From positions 1-12,951 of the forward strand of contig DOZA01000398.1 in NCBI GenBank assembly GCA_003518245.1: 12,951 nt of DNA, in the 5' to 3' direction. The notes under the pieces were generated by a model. The model did no database searches. It was not told where the DNA came from and worked only from the letters and a program-made list of their open reading frames with translations. Positions within the stretch are counted from its first letter, which is position 1. Each line of letters begins with the position of its first letter. The position numbers and the translations under genes were made by a program. Shown here piece by piece: positions 1 to 8,890 of the stretch. Source of the stretch: Bacteroidales bacterium. GTDB taxonomy: Bacteria > Bacteroidota > Bacteroidia > Bacteroidales > VadinHA17.

Positions 1-414
1 GTTAAGAATTATAATAAATCAAACAGCGCTCTACTGTCAGACAGGGTTATTTCAATGGCAGCAGACAGATCCACTGGTGAAATATGGTTTGGTACAGACA
101 AAGGCATTGTTACAGTTAGAGAAACGGGTACTGCCGGTTCCGAGGAAATGAATAATGTATATGCTTTCCCAAACCCTGTTAGAGAAAATTTTACAGGCAA
201 TATTACCATCACAGGTCTCACCCGGAACTCCACTATAAAGATAACCGATATCTCAGGTAATCTTGTATACGAGACAAGATCGACCGGAGGGGATGCAAGC
301 TGGGATATGAAAACTTATAATGGTAATAAAGTGTCGACCGGTGTCTATATTGTTTTCTGCAATAATGAAGACGGATCAGTTAAAGCAACAACAAAGATAC
401 TTATTATCAGGTAA
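1..414 (+). CDS. porZ: PorZ-like T9SS protein, 3' end only
   Basis: The 5' part lies outside the window; 137 codons and the stop are visible. The first ~45 residues read as the end of a beta-propeller blade (LLSDRVISMA, then GEIWFGTDKGI), as in two-component-regulator-type propellers. Visible residues ~50-137 form a type IX secretion C-terminal domain: VYAFPNPVRENFTGNITI, then TDISGNLVYET, then STGVYIVF, ending in a short basic tail. This combination closely resembles PorZ, the surface component of the T9SS attachment complex, which in Porphyromonas binds anionic LPS and presents it to the PorU sortase. The protein would be secreted through the outer membrane by T9SS and act at the cell surface. 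A nearby recO is, as I recall, a common neighbour of porZ in this phylum, but I could not check that. An alternative is another propeller protein with a T9SS domain. The stop overlaps the end of the converging cyclase gene by 8 bp. Confidence 0.75.
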   Translation, partial: VKNYNKSNSALLSDRVISMAADRSTGEIWFGTDKGIVTVRETGTAGSEEMNNVYAFPNPVRENFTGNITITGLTRNSTIKITDISGNLVYETRSTGGDASWDMKTYNGNKVSTGVYIVFCNNEDGSVKATTKILIIR

Positions 415-1810
415 TAAGGCTCTCTATCCTTTCAATCTGCTTTTGCTTGTTAACCTCCCTGAGACTACGCGCTGTTTTTGTAAAATACTGGTGATTTGAT
501 ATGAACTTTACCTGGAGCTTATTCCAGTCCTTCAGGCTGCCTATCTTATCCTGTGCTTTCAGTTCATCATACAAGGTATTAGAAACAGGTATAAAATCGC
601 TGCGCCCGAGGTAATCGAGGTCGGCATCACAGATTATTTCTTCCAACGGGTTGGTAGGTTCAGGAGGCAGCTTGGTAGCCATTATAATATTACATATTAT
701 ATCTATCTGCTTTTCAGTATAATTAAACCCGGGCAGCATTTGTCTTGCTAACTGTGTGCCATGATACTCATGATTATCATAATCAATTATATGTCCTGAA
801 TCGTGAAAAAGGGCAGCTGTTTTAAGTAATAGTATCTCTTCATCACTGCATCCTTCTGCCCAACCCATTAATTCAACCTCGGTAACCACATCAACAGTAT
901 GCTTAACATTATGATAATAAAGATAATCCGGTAATTCCCTTTCCAGCCTGTCAAGTATTATCTCCTGTATATCGGTGAACTGAATAAGTCCAAACTTTAT
1001 TTTGAAAGACTCGTTGGGATTAATCCCATCACCATTAACCGAGAACACCGGTTTAATACCTATTACCTGGTAAACATCCAGGTCACCTTTATATTTTACA
1101 GGTAGCTTACCATAATATTCACACTGGAAAAATTCTTTTACCAGCTCATATGTCATAACCGATATTAGTATCTTCCCCTGGGCAGATACTCCTTCCACCC
1201 TGCTGGCAGTATTTACCGTATCGCCTTTAATGTCGTAAGTTATTTTCTTCTTACCACTTATGCCTGCAGTAACCGGACCTGTATGTATACCTATTTTGAG
1301 GTTCCATATTTGTTTGTCCTCCTTACGATGGTTTTTTTCATGTTTCCTCATGTAATTCTGCATTTCAATTGCAGCCAGTACAACATCAATGGGATTGGTA
1401 ATATTCTTAACAGGGATGCCCCCAGCGCACATATAAGTATCACCTATTGTCTTAATCTTCTTTATCTTATATTTTTCAACAATATTATCAAAATTAAACA
1501 GTATCTCATCCAGCTCATCTATGAGCTCGGCAGAATCAGTGTCTGTCATCACCTTTGAAAAACCATGAACATCAGCAAAAAGAACAGTAGCCATTTTAAA
1601 CTTCAGCGATCTCTGTTCGGCCAGCGACGGAACTGCCTTTTTCAGTTTACCCGGAGACATCTTACCAAGCAATCCCTTCTGTTTCTCATTTTCATTCAAT
1701 AGTCTCTCATTCTCTTTGATAAGCTTTTTTATCTTTTCCTCCAGCTCCTGGTTCTGCTTTGCAAGTCTGGCTATTCTCTTTACTAGTTTATCTTGAGATT
1801 CCTTACTCAT
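407..1810 (-). CDS. Soluble class III adenylate cyclase fused to HD phosphohydrolase domain
   Basis: This 467-residue protein has no membrane segment. Residues ~1-48 are a charged heptad-like coiled coil, probably for dimerisation. Residues ~72-235 are a class III nucleotide cyclase domain. The metal-binding aspartates are D80 (in FADVHGF) and D124 (in TIGDTYM). K120 and D193 occupy the adenine-recognition positions, which favours ATP over GTP. N200 and R204 (NTASR) supply the transition-state residues. All catalytic positions are therefore present and cAMP synthesis is predicted. Residues ~295-440 form an HD-superfamily domain with H300-N-x-x-H304, then H336-D337, then D395/D397 as candidate metal ligands. 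The YHNxxH signature resembles that of cyclic-nucleotide phosphodiesterases but also occurs in other HD hydrolases, so the HD substrate is open. The gene is divergent from recO across a 102-bp gap and converges on the porZ-like gene. Confidence 0.9.
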   Translation of the reverse strand: MSKESQDKLVKRIARLAKQNQELEEKIKKLIKENERLLNENEKQKGLLGKMSPGKLKKAVPSLAEQRSLKFKMATVLFADVHGFSKVMTDTDSAELIDELDEILFNFDNIVEKYKIKKIKTIGDTYMCAGGIPVKNITNPIDVVLAAIEMQNYMRKHEKNHRKEDKQIWNLKIGIHTGPVTAGISGKKKITYDIKGDTVNTASRVEGVSAQGKILISVMTYELVKEFFQCEYYGKLPVKYKGDLDVYQVIGIKPVFSVNGDGINPNESFKIKFGLIQFTDIQEIILDRLERELPDYLYYHNVKHTVDVVTEVELMGWAEGCSDEEILLLKTAALFHDSGHIIDYDNHEYHGTQLARQMLPGFNYTEKQIDIICNIIMATKLPPEPTNPLEEIICDADLDYLGRSDFIPVSNTLYDELKAQDKIGSLKDWNKLQVKFISNHQYFTKTARSLREVNKQKQIERIESLIT

Positions 1811-1868
1811 ATTGATTATTTCTAGAGTTTTCTAAATATACAAATTTTTATTTTCCTCAATGTAAAAC

Positions 1869-1894
1869 TTGCATCATCATAATTTGTATTTTTG
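1869..1894 (+). promoter_or_regulatory. Probable recO promoter
   Basis: TATTTTTG at 1887-1894 is a perfect match to the Bacteroidota -7 consensus TAnnTTTG. A TTG lies upstream at 1869-1871, but the 15-nt gap is shorter than the usual 17-23, so the -33 assignment is weak. Transcription would start near 1900 and give a very short leader before the recO ATG at 1913. The promoter would drive recO and probably the following genes. Confidence 0.45.
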
Positions 1895-1912
1895 AATAAA
1901 TAAAGACTGGCG

Positions 1913-2650
1913 ATGCTGGAAAAAACAGAGGGCATAGTACTGCATACCATTAAGTATTCCGATTCAGGCATAATATCACATATTTTCACAAAAAAATATG
2001 GCAGGCTGAGCTTTATGGCCAAGGGTGTAAGAAATAAAAAAGGGATGATCCGCAAGGCATATTTCCAGCCACTTCAACCATTGAGCATTGAGTTCTACTA
2101 CAGGGAGAAAAAAGACTTGCATATCATTAAGGAAGCTTCGCCTCTGTTTAACTATATCAACCTTCATTACGACATCAGGAGAAACAGTATGATCCTTTTC
2201 CTAGGTGAGGTATTGTATAAAGCCCTCAGGCCTGCAGGCCCTGATGAAAAACTGTATGAATTTCTTATTGACTCACTTGATTATCTTGATAATGAGAGCA
2301 ATCTCATTCCTAATTTTCATATAGGATTTATAATAGGACTGACAAAATACCTTGGTATTGCTCCTTCCAACAATTACAGTACTCATCTGCAATATTTTGA
2401 TATGCAGAACGGGGTTTATACTGCTGACCCTCCTCTTCATGGTTATTATATGGGAAAAGAATATTCATTACTTCTAAATAATTTTCTTGAATCAAATATC
2501 ACTGAATGCAATAATATGCACATATCCGGCAGTACTCGCAGGGATTTCCTTAATGACATACTGGGATTCTATTCATTACACCTGCCGGGGTTTAAAAATA
2601 TTAAATCCCTTAAGATTTATTCTGAGATTTACAATCGTTCAAATGCTTGA
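1913..2650 (+). CDS. recO: DNA repair protein RecO
   Basis: RecO loads RecA onto SSB-coated single-stranded DNA together with RecR (RecFOR pathway) and anneals complementary strands. The 245-residue length is typical. The N-terminus, EKTEGIVLHTIKYSDSGIIS, followed by FTKKYGRLSFMAKGVR, is the characteristic RecO OB-fold start (residues ~1-80). The remainder is the helical C-terminal domain. The zinc-finger cysteine cluster found in some RecO proteins is not present; only one cysteine is visible, near residue 200. It is the first gene of a rightward series, followed after 56 bp by the GH3 gene. The ATG at 1913 follows a -7-like promoter element, which supports this start. Confidence 0.93.
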   Translation: MLEKTEGIVLHTIKYSDSGIISHIFTKKYGRLSFMAKGVRNKKGMIRKAYFQPLQPLSIEFYYREKKDLHIIKEASPLFNYINLHYDIRRNSMILFLGEVLYKALRPAGPDEKLYEFLIDSLDYLDNESNLIPNFHIGFIIGLTKYLGIAPSNNYSTHLQYFDMQNGVYTADPPLHGYYMGKEYSLLLNNFLESNITECNNMHISGSTRRDFLNDILGFYSLHLPGFKNIKSLKIYSEIYNRSNA

Positions 2651-2706
2651 TTTAATCCCCTGTATTTGTTATTTTCATTATATTAGCATTCCCCAAATAA
2701 TAACCA

Positions 2707-4215
2707 ATGGCATTAATACCATCAATTATTAACTGGCTAAACACCAAAAGGATGATCTCGATAGATCTATTTAAGACCTATCCATATGAAGTACAATATG
2801 AGACATTCGTAAACCTTATCAATGCTGCAGCCAGTACAACATGGGGTAAGGAATACAACTATAATAATATAGAATCCATAAAACAATACCAGGAAACTGT
2901 TCCTGTTGGAACCTATACTGAACTGGAGCCATATGTTGAGAGACTACGAGAGGGAGAAAAAAACCTTTTATGGCCTGGTGAAATAAAATGGTTTGCAAAA
3001 TCATCGGGCACCACCTCTTCCAGAAGCAAGTTTATACCCGTCTCCAGGGAAGCCCTGGAAGAATGCCACTTCAGGGGAGGCAAGGATGTGCTGGCCATCT
3101 ATTCCAAGATGAAGCCGGACACCAAGATTTTTGCCGGCAGGGGGCTAACACTGGGGGGAAGCCACCATATAAACAATTTCAGTAATGACTCGCTTTATGG
3201 TGACCTTTCAGCCATACTCATAGAGAACCTTCCCCTATGGGCAGATATGATGAAATCGCCCCGCGCGAAAATTGCTCTTATAGAAGATTTTGAGGAAAAA
3301 ATGGAGAAAATTGCACGCAGGACCGTTAATCAGAATATCAGGTACCTGGCAGGTGTTCCATCATGGTTCCTCGTGCTTATTAAATATATACTTGAATATA
3401 CAGGCGCAAAAAACCTTCTGGAGGTATGGCCCGATCTTGAGCTCTTCTGCCATGGTGGAATAAGCTTTAAACCATACAGGGAACAGTATAGAAAGATCAT
3501 ACCATCTGAAAATATAAATTACCTTGAATCATATAATGCATCAGAAGGTTATTTTGGTATCCAGGACGATCTGGGTACTGATGATATGCTGTTAATGCTT
3601 GATTATGGTATCTTTTATGAGTTTGTGAAAACTGAAGATATAAACAATAAATTCCCTGAAGCTTATACTGTAGCCGATGTTCAGAAAGGAGTGAACTATG
3701 CAATGATTATTTCAAGCAATGGCGGACTGTGGAGATATATTATTGGTGATACAATAATGTTTACAAGCCTTTACCCACATAAATTCAGGATCACCGGTCG
3801 TATAAAACATTTCATTAATGCATTTGGTGAAGAAGTAATAATAGAAAATGCAGAAAAGGCACTTGAGACAGCCTTATCAAAAACAGGGTCACTAATAACG
3901 GACTATACTGCCGGCCCTTATTTTATGAGTACTACGGCAAAAGGTCACCACGAATGGATTATCGAGTTTGAAAAAGAACCTGCCGACCTGGAACTATTTG
4001 TTGACCTGCTTGATAACTGCCTCAAGTCATTGAACTCGGACTACGAGGCTAAAAGATACAAGGACCTGACACTTACCAAACCTACTGTAATTGTGGCCCC
4101 AAAAGGAACTTTCTACAGATGGCTTGAAAAGAAGAATAAACTTGGCGGGCAAAATAAAGTGCCAAGACTGTCGAATGACAGAAAATACCTGGATGAATTA
4201 CTTGACTTTATGTAA
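2707..4215 (+). CDS. GH3-family acyl-adenylate (amide-forming) enzyme
   Basis: This 502-residue protein belongs to the GH3 branch of the ANL adenylate-forming superfamily. Plant members activate a carboxylate (jasmonate, auxin) with ATP and join it to an amino acid. Bacterial members are widespread in Bacteroidota but their substrates are mostly unknown. Visible motifs are the ATP-binding loop SSGTT (residues 99-103), the SYNASEG motif (275-281, corresponding to the Y-x-x-T/S-E nucleotide motif), the YIIGD segment (344-348), ITGR followed by K367 at the hinge, and a C-terminal KxPR-type lysine at K484. All core motifs are intact, so an active enzyme is likely. No signal peptide is seen, so it is cytoplasmic. 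It sits between recO and a deoxynucleoside kinase gene with gaps of about 55 bp. No clear Shine-Dalgarno precedes the ATG, as is common in this phylum. Confidence 0.88.
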   Translation: MALIPSIINWLNTKRMISIDLFKTYPYEVQYETFVNLINAAASTTWGKEYNYNNIESIKQYQETVPVGTYTELEPYVERLREGEKNLLWPGEIKWFAKSSGTTSSRSKFIPVSREALEECHFRGGKDVLAIYSKMKPDTKIFAGRGLTLGGSHHINNFSNDSLYGDLSAILIENLPLWADMMKSPRAKIALIEDFEEKMEKIARRTVNQNIRYLAGVPSWFLVLIKYILEYTGAKNLLEVWPDLELFCHGGISFKPYREQYRKIIPSENINYLESYNASEGYFGIQDDLGTDDMLLMLDYGIFYEFVKTEDINNKFPEAYTVADVQKGVNYAMIISSNGGLWRYIIGDTIMFTSLYPHKFRITGRIKHFINAFGEEVIIENAEKALETALSKTGSLITDYTAGPYFMSTTAKGHHEWIIEFEKEPADLELFVDLLDNCLKSLNSDYEAKRYKDLTLTKPTVIVAPKGTFYRWLEKKNKLGGQNKVPRLSNDRKYLDELLDFM

Positions 4216-4269
4216 TCAGGTACTTATAAATTTTATTAATTTTATGTATTCATTTTATAAAGATTAAAT

Positions 4270-4884
4270 ATGCATATCGCTATAGCAGGAAATATCGGAT
4301 CCGGTAAAACAACCCTGGCAGGATTACTGGCTAAACACTACGGATGGGAAGCTCATTATGAAGATGTTGATGACAATCCTTATCTCAACGATTTCTATGA
4401 TGATATGCAAAGATGGTCGTTCAATCTCCAGATATTCTTCCTGAACTCGCGTTTCAGCCAGGTTATAGAGATTAAAAACAAAGATAATACAGTTATCCAG
4501 GACAGGACCATATACGAAGATGCATATATATTTGCCCCTAACCTTCACTCTATGGGACTTATGTCGACACGCGACTTTGAAAACTATTTCACTCTCTTCA
4601 ACCTTATGAGTTCACTTATTCAACCACCTGATCTTTTACTTTACCTCAGGGCATCAGTGCCCACACTCGTAAACCAGATACAGAAAAGGGGAAGGGAATA
4701 TGAAAATTCAATAAGGATTGACTACCTCAAAAGATTAAATGAAAGATACGAAGCATGGATAGAATCATATAAACTGGGTAAATTGCTTATCATTGAAGCC
4801 GATGCTTACGATTTTCCGAACAATACTGAACACCTTCGCCAGATAATCGATAAGATTGATGCCGAGCTGCACGGACTGTTCTAA
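4270..4884 (+). CDS. Deoxynucleoside kinase
   Basis: This 204-residue member of the dNK/dGK family phosphorylates deoxynucleosides with ATP for the salvage of DNA precursors in the cytoplasm. It begins with a Walker A loop, AGNIGSGKT (residues 6-14). E31 is the likely base that activates the 5'-hydroxyl, Q54 lies in the usual nucleobase-contacting segment, and QDRTIYED (77-84) is the conserved D/E-R-S/T motif. The arginine-rich lid is at KRGREYE (139-145). Length and motif order match single-domain bacterial deoxyadenosine/deoxyguanosine kinases; base preference cannot be read with confidence. The gene follows the GH3 gene by 54 bp and precedes the protease gene by 31 bp, consistent with co-transcription. 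Confidence 0.92.
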   Translation: MHIAIAGNIGSGKTTLAGLLAKHYGWEAHYEDVDDNPYLNDFYDDMQRWSFNLQIFFLNSRFSQVIEIKNKDNTVIQDRTIYEDAYIFAPNLHSMGLMSTRDFENYFTLFNLMSSLIQPPDLLLYLRASVPTLVNQIQKRGREYENSIRIDYLKRLNERYEAWIESYKLGKLLIIEADAYDFPNNTEHLRQIIDKIDAELHGLF

Positions 4885-4915
4885 AAAATATTACTGTCTA
4901 ATTAATTATACAATT

Positions 4916-7741
4916 ATGAAAATTATCGGGAGAAAAACTATTCTGCCTCTGCTGCTTATTACATCTGTGAATATTGCCCTGAAGGCACAGCCTTATACCG
5001 AACCTGTTCCTGTTGATCCTGCTATACGCACAGGTAAACTGGATAACGGTATGACCTACTATATAAGAAAGAATAATGAGCCTGAAAACAGGGCCAGTTT
5101 TTATATTATTCAGAATGTAGGTGCATTGCTTGAAAATGATAACCAGAACGGGCTGGCACATTTTCTTGAACACATGGCTTTTAATGGCACTGAACATTTC
5201 CCTGTTAAAGAAAGAGGGATAATAAGCACTCTTGAAAAACACGGCGTGGCTTTCGGAAGAAATATTAATGCATATACCGCATTCAATGAAACCGTCTATA
5301 ACCTCAGTGATATACCCGTCGACCACCCCGGTCTTGTCGATACCTGCCTGCTGGTACTTCATGACTGGTCCAACTACCTGCTGCTCACCGAAGAAGAGAT
5401 TGATGCTGAAAGAGGCGTTATAACAGAGGAATGGCGTACACGACGAACAGCACAGTTCAGAATGACCTGGCAGTTCCTGCCCATATTGCTCCAGGGATCA
5501 AAATATGCTGAGAGAGATATCATAGGCGACCTCGATATAATACAAAACTTCGATTACAATACCTTACGTGAATTTTACCATAACTGGTACAGGACAGATC
5601 TACAGGCTATTGCTGCGGTAGGCAATTTTGATCCTGACATTATGGAAGAGAAAATTATTGATCTTTTTTCAGGTATTCCTGCTGTAACAAATGCAAAAGA
5701 GAGACCATTCTTCGAGGTGCCGGAACACAATGAAATGTTATATGTCCTGGCTACTGACAGGGAAGCATCACAACATTCTGTCGATCTTTATATAAAGCAT
5801 AGGGCTATTGATCCTGATAAAAAAGACGAGGATTACCTCCGTGAGCAATATATCAGAACACTCTTCAATTCAATGATGTATGAAAGGATAAATGAGCTGC
5901 TCCAGAAAGGGATACCACCATTTATTACCGGCTCAGTACGCTATAGCGGATTTGTTCGCGGATACGACGTGTACAGCATAGGCGCCAGCTTCGGGGAGAG
6001 TGAAGGAGAAAAAGCTTACAGGGCAATCTATACCGAAACCGAAAGGGTGAGGAGACATGGGTTTACTGAAGGTGAGCTGAAAAGAGCAAAATCTGAAATG
6101 CTGTCAGACTGGGAAAACTATTATAAAGAAAAGGATAAGATAGATAATGATTCATGGGCTGGGAGTATACAACAACATTTCCTGGTTAACGAACCCCTGT
6201 CATCAGTGGACTATGAGTATAAAAAAGTAAAACAAATGGTTCCTGATATTACCCTTGAAGAAGTATCATCCAGGGCCGGGGAATGGATGACTGATAAAAA
6301 TCGTGTACTCTATGTCCATGGCCCCGAAGGGGATAATATAGAATATCTCACCAGGGAAAAGGCTGTTGAGATTATGCAGTCTGTTGATGAATCCGATGTA
6401 AAGCCTTATGATGATACTGGCTCTGCAGGGTCATTGATAAATAACATACTTACGGGGAGTAAGATTCTTGAAACTAAGAACATTGATGATTTTGATGCGG
6501 TTGAATGGACCCTCAGCAATGGAGCAAGGGTAATATACAGGAAAGCAGATCATGAAAAGGATAATGTTTCCTTAACCGCATACTCATTTGGTGGGGCATC
6601 GCTTATCGACGATGATTTTATACCTGAAGCATCACTGCTCTCGACACTGGCCCTTACATACGGAGCCGGTGAATTTAATAATATTGAACTCCAGAAAATG
6701 CTATCAGGGAAAAAAGTATCCCTGACAGTAAGCCTGGCAGAGGTTACAGAGAATATCAGCGGGGCATCAACACCCTCCGATTTTGAGACACTGATGCAGC
6801 TGCTGTACCTGAGGTTTGAAAAACCAAGGTTTGACCGAGAAGCTCATGATGCCATAACAATGAGGTTCAAGACTATGCTGGAAACAATGAATAATAACCC
6901 GCAGAAAATAATGCAGGATTCCCTTACTCTGATAATGTCTGATTACCATCCGAGGGCACGTATACTGGATGAACAATATATAGAGGATATAGAATTCGAA
7001 AAAGTTAAGGAGCTATACCTTGAAAGATTCAGTGATGCCGATGATTATACCTTCTTTATAGTTGGTAATATAAGTGAAGATACAGCAAGGATAATGGCAG
7101 AGAAATATATCGGATCACTGTCAGTTCTTCCGGGTAATGATGAATGGATCGACAGGGGAATAAGGCACCCTGAAGGAAAGGTGGAGAAGGTAATTGAAAT
7201 GCCCATGACTGTACCCAAGGCTACGATAGTAATCAGCTTCTCACAGGATATGGAATACAACGCATATAACAAGCAGGCTGCAAGAGTTTTAAGCGGAATA
7301 CTCGATATTATCTTCACTGAAAAGATCCGTGAAGAAGAAGGAGGCACATATGGTGTTTCGGCCGGTATCTCTTTGCAGCAGTTCCCTGTTCATAAAGCTA
7401 ATGCCACTATTTCATTTGACTGTGACCCGGAAAGGGCCTCTGATCTCAAATCAATAGTGTACAGGGAGATAAAGGTCTTGATGGAAAACGGGCCTGAAAA
7501 GGTATACCTCGACAAGTCTGTTAACAATATCCTTAAAAACAGGGAAGAAGCTAAGCAGCATAATACGTACTGGTTGACATCTCTTTATACATATTACCTC
7601 AGTGGAATTAATTACCACGATCCTGCTAATTATGAAGATATCCTGATAGGATTTACTGTTGAAGATATCAGAAAAGCCGCTAATTCATTCTTTAAAGATG
7701 CTGACCTGGTTGATATAGTCTTCATGCCAGATGAAAAATAA
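4916..7741 (+). CDS. Secreted M16-family zinc protease (two-domain, PqqL/pitrilysin-like)
   Basis: The start at 4916 is chosen because the protein then opens with a signal peptide (MKIIGRKT, a hydrophobic stretch, and ALKA before Q25). The upstream in-frame ATG at 4856 would overlap the kinase gene and precede the signal with polar residues. The mature protein of about 915 residues is periplasmic or envelope-located. The N-terminal M16 domain carries the inverted zinc motif H82-F-L-E85-H86, with E165 and E172 (ERGVITEE) supplying the downstream acidic residues. The second half (~530-941) is an M16 repeat without a zinc motif. It has the conserved substrate-binding segment R805-EEEGGTY812-G. 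This active plus inactive pairing is the normal single-chain clamshell arrangement, which degrades peptides of limited size. It is the last gene of the recO series and is followed by a strong hairpin. Confidence 0.92.
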   Translation: MKIIGRKTILPLLLITSVNIALKAQPYTEPVPVDPAIRTGKLDNGMTYYIRKNNEPENRASFYIIQNVGALLENDNQNGLAHFLEHMAFNGTEHFPVKERGIISTLEKHGVAFGRNINAYTAFNETVYNLSDIPVDHPGLVDTCLLVLHDWSNYLLLTEEEIDAERGVITEEWRTRRTAQFRMTWQFLPILLQGSKYAERDIIGDLDIIQNFDYNTLREFYHNWYRTDLQAIAAVGNFDPDIMEEKIIDLFSGIPAVTNAKERPFFEVPEHNEMLYVLATDREASQHSVDLYIKHRAIDPDKKDEDYLREQYIRTLFNSMMYERINELLQKGIPPFITGSVRYSGFVRGYDVYSIGASFGESEGEKAYRAIYTETERVRRHGFTEGELKRAKSEMLSDWENYYKEKDKIDNDSWAGSIQQHFLVNEPLSSVDYEYKKVKQMVPDITLEEVSSRAGEWMTDKNRVLYVHGPEGDNIEYLTREKAVEIMQSVDESDVKPYDDTGSAGSLINNILTGSKILETKNIDDFDAVEWTLSNGARVIYRKADHEKDNVSLTAYSFGGASLIDDDFIPEASLLSTLALTYGAGEFNNIELQKMLSGKKVSLTVSLAEVTENISGASTPSDFETLMQLLYLRFEKPRFDREAHDAITMRFKTMLETMNNNPQKIMQDSLTLIMSDYHPRARILDEQYIEDIEFEKVKELYLERFSDADDYTFFIVGNISEDTARIMAEKYIGSLSVLPGNDEWIDRGIRHPEGKVEKVIEMPMTVPKATIVISFSQDMEYNAYNKQAARVLSGILDIIFTEKIREEEGGTYGVSAGISLQQFPVHKANATISFDCDPERASDLKSIVYREIKVLMENGPEKVYLDKSVNNILKNREEAKQHNTYWLTSLYTYYLSGINYHDPANYEDILIGFTVEDIRKAANSFFKDADLVDIVFMPDEK

Positions 7742-7760
7742 TTCAAAAGATATATTATAT

Positions 7761-7792
7761 TAGTAGAGGCGCAAAATCTTGCGCCTTTACTA
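7761..7792. terminator. Bidirectional hairpin between converging genes
   Basis: A 14-bp stem (7761-7774 with 7779-7792, one G-T wobble) closes a 4-nt loop AATC; the strong core is AGGCGCAA paired with TTGCGCCT. It follows the protease stop by 19 bp, and its right arm contains the stop codon of the converging glycosidase-like gene (7790-7792). Short T-rich tracts follow on the plus side. It probably ends both transcripts. Confidence 0.75.
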
Positions 7793-8890
7793 ATTTCCTC
7801 CGGTAATCTCTTTGATCTTATTAAAGAAATCCTTCTTCCTATCCGAGTTTATCCCCCAGTCCACCGGTACACTCTGAAATCCCTGCTCAAAACCTTCACC
7901 TTGTCTGCGGTAATCAAAGAATCCCCATGATGCATATGATTCTACTGCAGCTTTCATATTATAATCTTCTTCATCAAACCCATAATGATCATCCTCATTA
8001 AAGACCACCGGCTGGGCATTGTATTCAGGCATCACTTTTAACCGTCTTACCATCTCCCTTATGTCATCAGGATTATCAATCCCATTACCATGCAGGAATA
8101 TAACATCAGATGCTTTAATCACGTTTACCCCGGGTAATGTCCCTCCGCCGTAACTAACTCCGGCCGGGTAGCTGTATCCTTCGTATCTTTTTTTCTTTAC
8201 CCTGTCTATCAGCTCATGTACCCTTTCAGGCTGAAGTATCTCGTGGTCATAATTTCCGTTGCACTCATTATTAATTTCAATTATCACATTTCTGAATCCG
8301 GTTTCATTAAGCCAGTCAAGTGTATTATCAATGGCATTCAGTATAGCCTGTTCATCAGCCAGCTGCTCATCCTGCCCGAAATAGAACAATCCCAGTATCA
8401 CTGCCATTCCCAGGTCATCAGATTTTGTCAGGATCCTGTAAAGCCTGGTGAAATATTTTTTCTTAAGGGAGCCATCAGGGTTAAAGGCTGTATTGATCCA
8501 ATCATCATTACCATATCCTTTAGGGCTACCACCCTGGAGATTAATAGTAAATGCCAGCAGTCCATATCTATGCCATTCATCCATGGCCTTAATAAATTCA
8601 TTGGTGTTTCTATCAGGCTCCCATTTGTCTGTGCCCGGATATTTCCATAGTTGCCTGGTATGCTCATTGCTGTCATCAAATATCCCCTGTACCATTCGCG
8701 CATTAAACAGCAAACCTTCAATACTGCTACCATTCCATTCCTTCCCCTTGTAAGTAGGAGCCCCATTAATATAAAACTTATTACCTCTTACCTCTACTCT
8801 CGTATTTATTTCATTCCTTTTGCATGCTGATACTGACATTAATAATGCCAGTACAATATACAGGGCAGTTTTTTTATTCAAGTATTTCAT
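7790..8890 (-). CDS. Lipoprotein with clan GH-A (TIM-barrel) glycosidase-like domain
   Basis: This 366-residue protein has a lipoprotein signal peptide: MKYLNKKTA, a hydrophobic stretch and lipobox V20-S-A-C23. The following KR does not suggest inner-membrane retention, so an outer-membrane or periplasmic lipoprotein is likely. The mature part looks like a glycoside hydrolase TIM barrel. VIIEINNEC (202-210) places N208-E209 where clan GH-A enzymes have the acid/base glutamate at the end of strand 4. VVFNEDDHYGF (295-305) places E299 at the nucleophile position of strand 7. H267 in FLHGNG fits strand 6. I cannot assign a GH family or substrate; a conserved uncharacterised family related to GH5-like proteins is most likely. 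Its start lies inside the end of the upstream PfkB kinase gene (17-bp overlap), so translation is probably coupled and the two may handle the same sugar or nucleoside. Confidence 0.75.
   Translation of the reverse strand: MKYLNKKTALYIVLALLMSVSACKRNEINTRVEVRGNKFYINGAPTYKGKEWNGSSIEGLLFNARMVQGIFDDSNEHTRQLWKYPGTDKWEPDRNTNEFIKAMDEWHRYGLLAFTINLQGGSPKGYGNDDWINTAFNPDGSLKKKYFTRLYRILTKSDDLGMAVILGLFYFGQDEQLADEQAILNAIDNTLDWLNETGFRNVIIEINNECNGNYDHEILQPERVHELIDRVKKKRYEGYSYPAGVSYGGGTLPGVNVIKASDVIFLHGNGIDNPDDIREMVRRLKVMPEYNAQPVVFNEDDHYGFDEEDYNMKAAVESYASWGFFDYRRQGEGFEQGFQSVPVDWGINSDRKKDFFNKIKEITGGN

Noticed and set aside
1811..1860. Cyclase promoter on the minus strand
   Set aside because: Only an imperfect -7-like sequence (AAAATTTG, rc of 1841-1848) is present and no -33 box fits, so no promoter is called.
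4856..4915. Longer start for the M16 protease
   Set aside because: It overlaps the kinase gene by 29 bp and puts 20 polar residues before a clear signal peptide; ATG at 4916 fits better.
4898..5362. 154-codon minus-strand ORF inside the M16 gene
   Set aside because: It lies opposite a well-supported protease gene and has no domain-like composition; a shadow.
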